From the NCBI GenBank assembly GCA_020747015.1, contig JAGTJM010000029.1, forward strand, positions 186,001 through 250,000: DNA of 64,000 bases. The letters are read 5' to 3'. Position 1 is the stretch's first letter. The number at the start of each line of letters is the position of its first letter. Below are positions 33,405 to 44,964 of the stretch, piece after piece. The translations under genes and the position numbers were made by a program. This stretch comes from Pyrenochaeta sp. MPI-SDFR-AT-0127. Taxonomy: Eukaryota; Ascomycota; Dothideomycetes; Pleosporales; Cucurbitariaceae. The notes under the pieces were generated by a model. The model worked only from the letters and a program-made list of their open reading frames with translations, was not told where the DNA came from and did no database searches.

Positions 33405-36400
33405 GAAATGGAGTGGCGATATAATAGCTTGGGTCTCAAATGCTCAGACCAAGGAAAATACGGTGATATCTTGGTGAAACGAGCTCCTTGGGAGGAAAAT
33501 GGTTTCCGAATTTGTCTATGCTATCCATATAGCTTTCCATTGATATCACCCTGTCGTGAAAAGAAAGAATAGCTCTCACTGTGTAAAACAACAAAAGAGG
33601 AGCAACTAAGCACCTTCCCATCAAACCTTGGCGCATGAAGACTGTATTCCAATTTGTAAATACCACTTCTAGAGAGCAGATCACAATCGTAAAGAAAGAT
33701 GTTTCCACGGCCAATAGCAGAATCGCAGATAGAACTAGTTTTTAGCGTTCTAATGTTCGTAAAAGCACTGGTCTTGGTTGCTATTCTACGAGTTCTGAAT
33801 TAGTCCCCAATCGCAGGGCGCTCGCCTCCATTTCCACGAGACCTTATATTCAAATCATCGATGTGAAAATCATCCCAAGCCATGAGTTTCATCGTGCTTT
33901 GACTTCAATATCTCTATTGAACCCAGCGTCGGTGTTTTTTCTTAGACCCCTTACTCGACCAAATTCCATGTGATTTCATAGCCACAGCACATTTGCATCC
34001 ATCAACCTAGAATGGTTGTTAATCTAATATCTGCTCACGAGATAGAAGACTGATCCAAAGCGAGGTTGGTGGTACAGCTTAGGTACTGGTGTAAGCCGAG
34101 GCAGTGGGCCGAGCTTTATCAGTGCTCAGAGTGTTGGCTACTGGGGCGAAAGGGATCCAAGGTGTTTACTGATGTAGGGTTCGAAATTCTCCTTGGAATA
34201 CCACGATATCTTAATTTTTTTTCATTGAAAACAATTCTCGCGCTGGCATTTTTGATATTTCGTTATCAAGACACGAGTTCTTCTGCAACACATTGTGACT
34301 CTTTATCGTGACTCCTTGATGTATGCCTGCACAAGAGGATGGGTCATTAACGAACAACAAATTCGATGCATCGCTTCAAGAGCAACAGGATTACCAATGA
34401 CTTCTTCCTTCCCGCATCAAAATTCGCGTGACTCTCCACGTCAATTTTAATCTGTAACAGATCTTCCTTCTCCTCCAGAAAGCCATCTTTGTCTAGATCA
34501 AGCGCCAGGCGATCGCATGCCTTATCAGCCTCTGCAGATACATGCTCCAATATACAAGCGGCGTTTTGAATTGTAAGGGGTGTGCAGTGTCGTATGGTTT
34601 CTATTATGGAGCTCATGACTGATCGAAAAGAGCTGAGGGAGAAATTTTAGAGATTGATGAGGAATCGAGGTTTGAAGAGATCGCTGAAAGTTATGATAGG
34701 AAAGTTTTGCCAAGTCAGAAAAGCAATGCTTAGATTGTGATATGCAATGTACATCAATCTATGATTCAGACATACTCCTATGGTCTTCATGGAACGGCTT
34801 CAGAGCCCACAGACTGAGACAAACAACTTGCATATCAGTTATTCTTCTTCATGGCATGTACCAGTGTACTTTACAATAAACGCCAACAGCGTTAGAACAC
34901 ACCTTGATTCATGCGCTAGTAGAACCATACCACTTTTAACAGGTGTGAAGTCTTGCTGATAGCGAGGGCTCGAATACATCAAGATCACTTCTACAGTGGC
35001 TAGAGAGGCAAGTATTTATTGATTCCTGAGATGTTTTGATCGTAAGTGCAAAGCGATGTTGATACTTCATTAGTATGCAAGTACCCACTTCCTTGTGCCC
35101 AATCAAAGAAATGAGCGGTGAGTTTCAGAATACTCATGCATATGAAAAGATAGCTCGATGATTTTGAAAAGTAACCAGGTCAACACTATGATTAACCAGA
35201 GAGAGTGTTGTCAAACAGCCAGCCTAGACTGCTTGATATTATCTCAGTCTGTACACTAATTTCTCACTAATGCCTGGAATGTCACTGTCGGCGTGGAAGG
35301 GATGACGAGGAAATGAAAAGGTATTCTCAGGTAGTGTGCACGCTCTGCGATACTCCTTCATACGGGTTTGGATTTTCGCAGATGCCTAGAGCATCCTAGC
35401 TGGAGCAGAAGGTAAACGCGCAGTGAAACCAGAAAGATTGTATATTGCAGACGAGTCTTGTGGAGTTTTATAACACAGGATAATGGCGACGAGCTCGGGA
35501 AGCTGAACACCTTTGCCCAGATTCACAAAATTTCTACGCGCTCACATTCGTCTCGTCATCCGTTGGTGCTTAAGTGGAAATAGCAGCTCGGTGGTGTTTC
35601 CTATCTTGGTCTGACGCTATTTTTAGTTCGCCGACCTCGGGTACACACCCGCGGTCTCATTTCCTTCATACTGACACAGGTACATCATCGCACAAACCTT
35701 CAGAAGCGTAGCCGAAAGCTTCTTCTGTTATGCGTGAGGTTGGGTTATTCCAATTCTTATAGGCAGCGTTGCACCTCTCTGTGCTGAGGATTTATTCTTT
35801 GGCTGACCAACTTAGTCCATGTGGTTTGAGAACTGTAGCACTCACGAGGTACCATAACCGAGATCACCTCCATCTCCGGCGGTTGCAGCCTTATGCCAGC
35901 ACGCAAGTATGACCCCTGAGCAAGCCTACCACTGACGTCTCACAAGATGGCGAGGCTTAAGCGAAGCTAACCTGCACTTTGTTTCGACCTCTAAGTCAGT
36001 CCCACTTCGCGCGCCACACAAAAGTTGACCGGTCGCATTGTGCGGGTAAATGCGAGCGCACAATGATCACCACCGCGATCGATACGCATCTCCATATACC
36101 TATTTCAGAAGCGACTGTTCGTATTGCGAAATTTTGGGCCGAATGCAAACTCAGCTTCTCGAGCATCATGACCAGTAAGCCAGCGAGCCAGCCTTGGCCA
36201 TGCCTCTTAGCCTCGAAATAGCCATCTCGCATTCTCGCATTTGCATCCCAAACTAGGTGGCTGAATTTCCACAAGCTACTTATTCCACGCCCACCACTCA
36301 TGCCTCATGATGGCTTGCCAAGATGATCGTATTCTGCCCTACCCTTGCGCCAGCCCGTTAGAACCCCTACACCTGTTGAGGCTGCAAATATGTACTTGAA

Positions 36401-36490
36401 GCAGACGATGTCGCGCGGGTTGGCACAACCTACGTCTTTCATTGTTGCTGGGTTTTCTTGTTGCTGCAGATTAGCAGTAGATCGGCCAGC
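33405..36490. other. gene-poor, AT-rich island, right part
   Basis: About 3.1 kb whose only supportable content is the small EF-hand ORF at 34347-34616. A hand-counted line (34681) has 37% G+C. No transposon or RNA gene was recognised; a tRNA B-box-like string near 34180 has no matching A box. Composition rises toward 35900-36490, the promoter of the membrane protein gene. Confidence 0.5.
34347..34616 (-). CDS. small hypothetical protein with an EF-hand-like loop
   Basis: Intronless frame of 89 residues from ATG 34616 to TAA. Residues 40-51 read DLDKDGFLEEKE, a textbook EF-hand calcium loop (acidic positions 1, 3, 5 and 12, Gly 6, hydrophobic 8), flanked by helix-forming sequence and followed by a hydrophobic C-terminal stretch (SLVILLLLKRCIEF). 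There is only one loop, whereas EF-hands usually come in pairs. The 90 bases upstream on the minus strand are CT-rich, like a fungal promoter and leader, which argues for a real gene. No signal peptide. Function unknown; a chance ORF cannot be excluded. Confidence 0.45.
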   Translation of the reverse strand: MSSIIETIRHCTPLTIQNAACILEHVSAEADKACDRLALDLDKDGFLEEKEDLLQIKIDVESHANFDAGRKKSLVILLLLKRCIEFVVR

Positions 36491-39213
36491 ATGATTTCTC
36501 TTCAGGATTTGACGGTCGGCCAGGTTTCTGGTATGATCGCTGCGGCTGTATTTATTAGTATGAAAACCCTTTCCCCCTGTTTTGAATTGCCATTAACAAT
36601 GACCCCAAGTTCAGTTTTTGGTGCCCATAGCATTGCCTGTCATCCTGCTCGGTCTGCTTGGCCCTCGCAGGTCAGCTGTCACAGAAACAGCTGTATCTTG
36701 GTAAGATACAACATTTAGACAAGAACATGAGCAAACCACTAATTGGGAACAGGTCCGTCATCGGAAGATATCTCCATAGCTCGTTATGGCCTCTTTTCCT
36801 CCGAACCGATTCGGCGGCGACCATGGCAGCATGCAAGTCAGCCGCATTCATGTCCTTCTTCAAGACTTTCATGCTAGTCTTGATTGCCGTCGCCGCAGTC
36901 GTGACACCTCTGGGGCTCTACGAAGGCATTGTGGCTGAATCAACTTCCAATGCACCAACCTTTCACTACATCAAGGACATGTCCCCTATGGGATTTGGTA
37001 CTCCACCGCGCGATTCAAACAATACTTGGAGTAGACTCTGTGGCGCAATGCTTCTTGTACCCTGTCCCAACGACGACAATGCAGCGACCGTAGTCGACAA
37101 CAAATCCATGATCTCTGTCGACTATCGGGACGATTGGTATAGCTCAAAGGTTCCGCCAAAAGTTGTCGATGTTTTCCAAAGCGGAACCGCAGGCTTCGAT
37201 GAATCGGTCTCAAGCTCTTTCGATATCGAGTACAGGTCTTACATTAAATCTCAGATCGATGATAATGGCAAAGGACCTGTCATTGATAACGGAACAGCAC
37301 GCACCGTTGGCAACTACCAGCCACTATCGAGTCTACTACTGAACGATGCCGTCGTCGTAGTGGAAGGTCTTATTGTTGACATGAAGAATGGTGGCGTCGG
37401 ATTCCGCAATCACAGTGCGCCAAACTGGTCAAGGTACGGCAGCACGTGGACGGAAGATATCCTTTTCATCGTGCCTGACACAGTGTGCGTGGATACAAAC
37501 CTCACAGTCGACTTTTCCATACCACGGACAAGATCGGAGAGCTTGGTAGCAGGCACCATTATGAAGCCTTCAATCACCGATCGTGGTGGCTTCGTCAACC
37601 TCAACACGACATACCCTCGATGGGATCTCGGTGACGTGCAGGAGAATCCAAACCTGTGGTTCCGCGCATACCGTGCTGCCTGGCTCAGGAACGCGTACAC
37701 TATGGCTTACATGAACGTTACAAATCTTTCAAACCAAACGACGGGTGTTAAAGCATTCGCCTACCTTAATTCCACGTTGAATAAGTCATTTCCTTTGTAT
37801 TTTCCTAACGGAGAATCAGCTAGCAGTCTCTTTGCCACCCCTCAGACACTTAGTGTATCTACAACCTTTGGTAGTCACCTTATGGGAACAGAAGGCATTT
37901 CGAACAGATCCACAACTGGAAATTCGACCACCGAATTCAAGTTCAACACCAAGGAGCCTATATATGCTAACCCATTCAATATAATGAGCATGAATTGGTC
38001 TTCTATTGGTAAGAAAAAAAGATTAAGTCTCAATAACGCGCTGTGGCTAATTGTGATTGCAGATACGCTATGTCGTGGTCAAGGTGGTGGCGACCTAGCA
38101 AATATAACCCACATCGCTGCCAAATGTGGAGTTCTCAACGGCGCCGCTCGCCGAAAGGATAACAGCGACTCAATTCTCTTTGACCCCGGATCCGCATGGA
38201 CAATGCCAATGTTCACATGCATGTCCACGGCCAAAGCCATCATCAAAACCGTATCTTTCCGTTACAACGGCACATCGGACGATCTGTCTTCCCTCGAAGT
38301 CGTTGCTATGAAGGACAAGACATATCCCAACGACGCAGCTAAGCCTCTCTGGGGCGTTGAGAATAGCACGATGCTCCTCAAGGATGGCGCGCCACTGTGG
38401 GGTCTCGTATCGGAGGAGAAAGCGAAGACACTGAACATAACAACCTTGCGCAAGGAGAGCTTGTACATACCCGGTCGGGACCCATCAGTCGGTTGGCAAA
38501 ACTTGCCTGGCGCGGATTTCGCCTCGATCGCCCTCGACATGGCATACGATACTGGTACGAGGTCCACGAGCACCAAAGGGGTCGACTACTCTGGGCAGTC
38601 CAATCTTGCCATGTTCAAGAAATGGCAGCAGCTGTCCAAAACCCCTGAGACATCAGCCCAGATCCTAAACTTGATTTGGACGGATATCGCTGCGAACATG
38701 GTGGTCGGCACAAAAGGCTTACAGCCAAAGGATAACGGCAAACGAAAGAGAGATGGCGAAGCAAGTGGCGCTGGAGGAAACAGGCCGCCGATCACGACCT
38801 ACGCGCGAAGAGTGAAATATCGCTACCACTACGGTATCCCAGCGTTCGTCGCCCTCGCACTCGCCACCGGCGCGTTCACAACAACAATCTTCTTCATGCT
38901 GTTCTCTGGTGCAAAGCCAAGCACTATGCGGGCTTTCCTCCAACACACTTCTGCTGGCCGCTTCCTCACATCTCAGTCCTCCTCTTCACACTCCGCAGGA
39001 AACACGACATATGGAGGCTACACATCACCGGTTCAGGGCGATGGTTATAGTAATGCTCCCACTAGTGTGTGGATAAATGGTGCAGGCAAAGAGCGGTTTA
39101 CGCTGGGGGCTGAGGGATGGACGAAGAATTTCGGAGGTGGGGTGCCAGGGTACGAGGAGAAGGCTGGAGCCACAGCAAGTTACGCGCCGGTACCGAACCC
39201 CAATGGATACTGA
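36491..39213 (+). CDS. large fungal membrane protein of unknown function
   Basis: Four exons, 36491..36557, 36610..36700, 36753..38008 and 38063..39213, give 854 residues. The first three exons encode two hydrophobic segments: one at about residues 10-36, and FMLVLIAVAAVVTPLGLYEG soon after the conserved-looking GRYLHSSLWPLFLRTDSAAT. A large ectodomain of some 600 residues with many N-glycosylation sequons follows, then one membrane helix near residues 738-762 (GIPAFVALALATGAFTTTI) and a Ser/Gly/Tyr-rich tail. Similar architectures occur as uncharacterised proteins in Dothideomycetes and Eurotiomycetes (from memory). The third intron (38009..38062) is 54 bp and has no stop, so an unspliced reading stays in frame. 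Function unknown; cell-surface location inferred. Confidence 0.85.
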
Positions 39214-39405
39214 GTGGTTGGAAGTTCCATAAGCAAACTGATGCTGAAGTGGTTGGTTATCGAGAGGAATTAAGGAGAGGTGCTCCAGAGTGAAGCACTC
39301 GATGTACACGGAATGGGCGGAACCTTTCTATTCGTTTTTAAGTATACCCATATCGTCTAGCATACGTAGATCGTCAGGACAGATGTTGACATTTACATAT
39401 TTACA

Positions 39406-42350
39406 TCACTCCCAGATAACGGTCTTTTCAAAGCCTCCAATACCTCTCACCTTTCCGCCAATCTCAAGTGGACTACCCTCCCAGATGACCCACTCATTTT
39501 TCTTGGTCTCTGGATTTCCTTCTTTCTCAATTCCCAGTATCTTGTTGATATTACCTCCTACTAACCCCAGCGCATCCTTTTCACTCAGTCGCCCCTCGCT
39601 ATTTGCATACGCAATGCCCGCCAGTAGCCCTAAATCTCGCGATTCCCATGTTTCTTCAACACTGATGCCCAGCGAAACGCCAGCATCGAGCAGAATATTT
39701 ACTGAGACGTTCGTCAACGGTGGCCCCGTAAGACCGCGACGTTGGTCCCATGACTGTGCATGTGGAAGTAGTGGTGCAAGAACAACTGGGATGTTTGCAG
39801 TAGCGAGCTCTTTGGCGACAAGATGTGCTTCTGCACCTCCGATGATGACGATTCTCAATTTCGTCGACGAAGTGGATGTCGTAAGAGTAGATTTCGAAAC
39901 AGCATTTTCGATGTACTGTTTGAAGCGAATGATGGAAGCAATTGTATCCGCACTATGCGCACTCAGCACAAGTGGTATCTCACCCTGAACTACCCTCTTC
40001 AAATACGCAGGCTCTTGGAATCGCTCCCTGCTCGAGCTGTCCGTGTTGTTCTTGCCGAGAGAGTCAACAGCATCCAGCAAGTTCAACACCAATGAACTGA
40101 TCGCCGAAGATATACTTGGGGTCTTGTCATTTTTTGCATCAAGTGTTAGAGGGTAATGGAGTGCGACTTCTGGCTTCCAAATGGCTCTTTCTTCCAGTCG
40201 ATTTTTTGCACCCGTTTTGAAACCCACCGAGACACCTTTGCTGTCGATGCCACCTAGTATGGGCGCACTGATGGCGCGAGAAACACCATGCTCAAAAGCG
40301 ACAGTGAGCTGTTTACCGCCGAACAAGAGGCCTTCAAGCGCAAAGGTGATACCTTCCGCGGGTGGCTGACCATCGTGGGTGTCGGGGGCGGCGTCAATTT
40401 CTTGAAGACCCAGTGCCGTGCCAAATGCTGTTAGAGGAGGTGTGAGATAGCCGTTCTTAAGGTTGATCCTCCGCGGATGCCTATTTGCAGTTTCAAGGGC
40501 TGCAAGCTCCGGTGTGCAAGATCCAGCGCAGGACAGAATTCCGTTGGAAATGATGGCTACGGCTGACTGAGCATTAGTAAGCGAGGTTGGGAAAAGATCA
40601 TGATGAATTTTGGAGATGCCAGTAAAGATGACGGTGCCATCGATATCCGACCTCTTCAAGTCCTTCAAAAGCTCCTTATCCGGGGCCAATGGTAGCGTCC
40701 CAGGCTTTTTCAGTTCGATCGGATCAACGAATTGTTTCGCACCATCAATCCAGACCTGAACCGGCGTGGCTCCTTCACTCAGCGGATCAGAGTCCCACAC
40801 CACAATATCAGCATCAAATCCTGGCTTGATTTTGCCAATCCGATGCCCTAGGCCAAGCAGCTCTGCGGAGGCAGAAGTAACGCTGGCTAAAGCAGCGTGA
40901 TAAGGCAGGCCGTTGCCATATGCTTTTGCAGCGTCAAAGATGACGTGTTGAGAGTTCAGGACAGGATTATCAGAGACGTAGGTCGGGGTAATATTCTGTG
41001 CGTAAAGGATTGCACCTGCACGTTCAGATGCTGTAAATGCCTCGACCTTGTAATACACTATTCGCATCATCAGTACTGCAATAGAGATCAGGTTTGCACG
41101 AACAGTTTGGACATACTGTTATCAGCAAACAATGCAGCAGCTGGCGTGCCACCCCAGGCTCGTTTTAAAACCTCGGGTACCAAATAAGTTTGGTGCGCAT
41201 GATGGAAAGCGTAAACACGGAATTTGAACTCATTTGTGTGTCGTACAAATGCCTCCAAGTCCGGTATCGTGTAGCAGTGCGTGTTGACTCTCACTTGGCC
41301 TCTCAGCACCGCGCCCAAGGACTCCCATTCCAAGTCTTGCCTAAGATGGGACGCCATATTCTCTGCACCAACTGTGTCCGCTGCAGCACACCACTCATCC
41401 TGTTCTTGGACGTATTTCGTAGCTTGCTCTAGCGCACGTCGGAACTGCCACGCTTCCCCAAGCCTACTGAACGGACCCCGCTCGCCTGCCTTTCCATATA
41501 CGCGCTTCGGATTCTCACCGCACGCCATCTTCATATATCTCCACGTCTTTTCCGGATCCGCAATCAGATCCTGCTGACTGATCTCCGTTCTTCCATTCTT
41601 TGCTCCAACTGCAAACTTCAGGACAAACGCTTCGCCACCGATGTTATTCCCACTACCAGGTAAGAACAGACTTGTAGTTACACCGCCAGATTTAATAAAC
41701 TCGAATTCCGGTTGCAGCGGATCGATTCCATCTATAGAACGTACGTATGGTGTAATATCACTTGACAACTCATTCGTATCATCCTGAAGATTTCCAACGC
41801 TGCCAAGGCCGGCGTGGCTATGCATGTCAACGATGCCGGCTGTGAGCTGCCGGCCTTTGGCATCGAAAATCTCGGTATTATCAGGAAGATCGCCTTGCTT
41901 GATATTGCGCTCGATCTTAAGGATCAGACCTTTGTAAACAAGAAGGTCTGATGATATCCAGCTCCACCCTTTCCCAGCTCTTGCATCTTCCTCCGGGGTA
42001 CCATCGGCAGGCTCTCCAGTCCAGATGGTTGCGTTACGGATGAGAAGTGGTCTTGTAGTGTTGACCCAGCGCTTGTTGTACTTCCGGGTAGCACTCTGTT
42101 CGACCGGTTTACTCCTCAGAGTCGCGCATACAGCATAGTCCTCCCTTAACCGCAAAATCGACAAAGTATTGATTGGCTTTGTAGTATTCCTGGAAATCTG
42201 AAAGGTGTAGTATGTAAGATAGGCGAGACATGCCAGGGCGAGCAAGCGCACTGTCCGTCGTCTTCGTTGACGCTGACCCCATGGCCGTGATGGCCGCGCA
42301 GTCGTGGCATCTGTGTACGTAGGTAGGCTTTCTAGCATATTTTTCTCCAT
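39406..42350 (-). CDS. membrane-anchored amidohydrolase-superfamily protein (CE9-like)
   Basis: Two exons, 42350..41117 and 41057..39406, give 961 residues; the acceptor at 41058 is chosen because it restores ADNMYYKVEA. A basic N-terminus and one membrane helix (about 34-52) make it a type II membrane protein. The first half is an amidohydrolase with HSH in GIVDMHSHAG (177-179), NTHCY, YAFHHAH and VYVSDNPVLN, the expected metal ligands, ending with GKIKPGFDADIVVWDSDPL. The second half restarts the fold (AIISNGIL, INLKNGYLTPPL, later LRIVIIGGAEAHL) without the HxH. Homologues are commonly labelled carbohydrate esterase family 9, i.e. N-acetylglucosamine-6-phosphate-deacetylase-like; substrate unproven. 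Convergent with the preceding membrane protein, 192 bp between stops. Confidence 0.88.
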
Positions 42351-42996
42351 TTTGTCGGATGTATGATATTTAGTGGAAGGTCATTTCACATCCGGTACGA
42401 ATGGCGTCTGACGAATGACGCGATTGTTTGGTAAATTGCGAGTCCAGATGGTATCCACAGAGAGATCAACTAGCCTATGAGATAGGGTGCTGACGGAGGC
42501 GATATGAGAGCGGAAAGCCCTGGGGAAACCTGCAGTAAGTGAGTGTGAATTGGTTTGTGTGATGTTGCGAAGATTGATGGCATTGTAGTGATGGTGGTTG
42601 GGGGTTCGCTCCAAATCGGGTAGCCGCTTCCCAGCCCCGCAGTTTCAAGAGGCAAGTATACATATCGCCAAATAGTTAAACGATGGACGCTAATATGCAT
42701 TGTAGTTTATCGGTCAAGTTCTTTATCAATCATCTCCTGAAAACATGAATGTGATCTTGTTGTACGGGCAACATCCGACTAATGATAATTCGCAGACAGA
42801 AGCCATAATTTGAACAAGTTTGATTTGTTTTTGTATTTTGCAAGCGTCCGTCAATCAAGAGCGGAGAGTAGTATACACAAATTAAGAAAAACGGACTAGG
42901 TCAGATCTGCACAAGTTTTCAGTGCTTCAAACGTCATTGATGGAGACGATTGCTGTCCATCCAATCACCATCCACGCAAGCCTCTCTTCTGGTCCT
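42351..42996. other. intergenic
   Basis: Promoter of the CE9-like gene and 3' region of the Bax-inhibitor-family gene, both on the minus strand. Short ORFs in three frames at 42381-42700 are shadows of one another. Confidence 0.5.
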
Positions 42997-44080
42997 TTAC
43001 TTTCTCCGATTTTGGCTCATACCTAAGATCTGGACCATTCGGATGAAGATGTTTATGAAGTCCAGTTCCAATGAAATAGCTTCATTGACCGGATCTTTCG
43101 CCATCAGGCCACGTTCCGCCATGCGCGCGTGGTTGAGGACCTTCTGCACATCGTACAAGGTAAAGCCACCAAACACAGCAAGACCTCCATATAGCCAGAT
43201 GTTCTCGGTAAACATCAGCGTTCGGGCCGCAGTTGTGGGTACGACAAGCGGGGCGAGGCCAGACAGGGCAACGATGGCGACACCAGCGAGGAGCGGACCG
43301 CCAAGGTAGAGATATTTATCCGTCTTTGCAGTAGCGCCGACAAATGCAATGGAGCCCATCATTCCGACAGTGTAGAGGCCAGCGCGTGCGAGGATAGCGG
43401 GATGCATAAAGAAGAGTGGCGATAGGAGGAGCGCTTGGGTGACGTTGAAGGCGGACCAGAGAGCGTACTTTTGAACGTAGCTGAGGTTTGTCAGTGCTGA
43501 AGATACAACAATCACATAATTCAGGGTTTTCTCACTTGCTTGGGTTCGTGGCCATAGTCCCATACATAGTTCCAATGCTGCCGACGAGTCCGACACCGAG
43601 TACAAGCCATGGGTTTGCGCCCATGAGCCTGAAACTCCAGCCGTTCATGTGCAGCGCTCTAGCGGCGATGCCAATCATTCCTATACCGAGGCCAGTATGC
43701 ATAAATGTGTCGTTGAGGTATGCGCGTTCAAAGGGCGGCATCCCACCATCCTCTCGTGTCTCACGGTTGAAGATGAAGTTGATGCCGACAAGTGTTGCGC
43801 CAAAAATTCCAGCGCCATATAGTAGACGCTGTCGCAAGTCACCCTGCGCCACGGGATTGTACGCAGCTTGCTGATATTTCCGGCGGAATGTTTGTCTGAA
43901 CTTTGATACATTCTGCGACGTCGAAATCGATGGTGTTTTCGGATTTGACTTGAAGAAGTGCGGGTGTTGCCTGAGTGGCGTATTGTGGAAGGCGCGGATC
44001 GTGAGGGTTTGCGAGGACTTTGGTGCTGCTTGTCGTAGTGTCGCGGTAATGGCGAAGGGCCGCCGCAGGAGGAACGCCAT
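42997..44080 (-). CDS. mitochondrial Bax inhibitor-1 family protein (TMBIM5/GHITM-like)
   Basis: Two exons, 44080..43536 and 43480..42997, give 342 residues. The N-terminus is basic and hydroxylated (RRPFAITATLR, RAFHNTPLRQ) with no acidic residue for over 40 positions, a mitochondrial presequence. It is followed by about seven hydrophobic segments with the Bax-inhibitor C-terminal signature GGLAVFGGFTLYDVQKVLNHA and a final LELDFINIFIRMVQIL. Mammalian TMBIM5 sits in the inner membrane, shapes cristae and acts in calcium/proton exchange; fungal members are little studied. The intron splits the codon of Asn182 and is 55 bp. The identification is firm at family level, the exact role is inference. 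Confidence 0.9.
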
Positions 44081-44964
44081 TGTGACGGTTGTTGACGATA
44101 CTCAAGAGGTGGGAGTTGAGATGGAGAGGTGGTGCCGAGGGCTGGAAACGTGTGGATATATGACGTTTTGGTGGTGGAAGGCGCGAGAAATGTGGCCCAA
44201 GCTCCATCTTAACTCCGGCGGACGAAGACGTCCCAACTTCCTCATCTCATTGCCTCGTACGAGAGATTCAATCGTGAAAGCTATTTTCTTCCAAGCACAA
44301 TGCATGTCATGTGAACTAGCAGCCAATCTACTTAACTTTTTTCCTTCTTGTGTGTCGTTACCACTCTTTTTGCGTCCGACCTCTTCTTCCTAAGCGCATA
44401 TCCACTTTCCCTTTCACCTCCCGGATCCATTCATCTACTTGATCACTTCACATGAAGATTACATGAATTAATACCTTAACTTGCGATGCATATATTTCCG
44501 CAGCCCATAATGATGAAGGCTCTTTAGGTTTGCCCGTCGAATAGGAGGCAAAGTACTGGGCTCTAAGCAATGATCGCATACTTCATCCAGTCATCAACTT
44601 CCCAAAGCCCTGGCCACAATTCCTGTAGATTTCAATTCAACTGTACATTACATGAGACTTTCCTTGCGCCCCTTGGTTCTGCGCATTGGCAACACGACAG
44701 TACTTCAGTATCAGTGTACAACGATCACACCCTAGAGTATTATAGTAACTATAATGCTTGCGCAGGTGAATCAGACTTCGATTGACATACCCATTCTGCA
44801 GGCAATAATAGTTGACGACGAAATGCGCCTACGACTGGGAAAACAAAGAAGGGCCCTTTCCTAGAATGTAATTCTCGCTTACTTCATTGACTCCGTATAG
44901 ATGAATAGAGATAGTTAACGTTGACGATACCATCACAAGGCAAATACCTTACGTCGATCCTCAA
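44081..44964. other. intergenic
   Basis: 884 bp upstream of the Bax-inhibitor-family gene. A 17-base palindrome lies at 44739-44755. An ORF at 43950-44393 (+) is mostly antisense to the gene's first exon and is rejected. Confidence 0.5.
44739..44755. repeat. 17-base palindrome
   Basis: ATTATAGT and ACTATAAT are perfect inverted repeats around a single central A. Located 210 bp past the end of the methyltransferase gene; AT-only character makes chance likely. Confidence 0.6.

Noticed and set aside
33436..33714. 92-codon minus-strand ORF beside the small secreted protein gene
   Set aside because: No signal peptide or domain; AT-rich chance frame.
34165..34200. tRNA B-box-like string (GGTTCGAAATTC)
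   Set aside because: No A box, no acceptor stem and no plausible cloverleaf upstream.
39290..39988. 232-codon ORF on the plus strand
   Set aside because: Antisense to the last part of the CE9-like amidohydrolase.
40980..41116. Alternative acceptor ATTGCAG in the CE9-like intron
   Set aside because: It is in frame but would insert ILMMRIV before YYKVEA; the later ATAG acceptor gives ADNMYYKVEA, which fits the family better.
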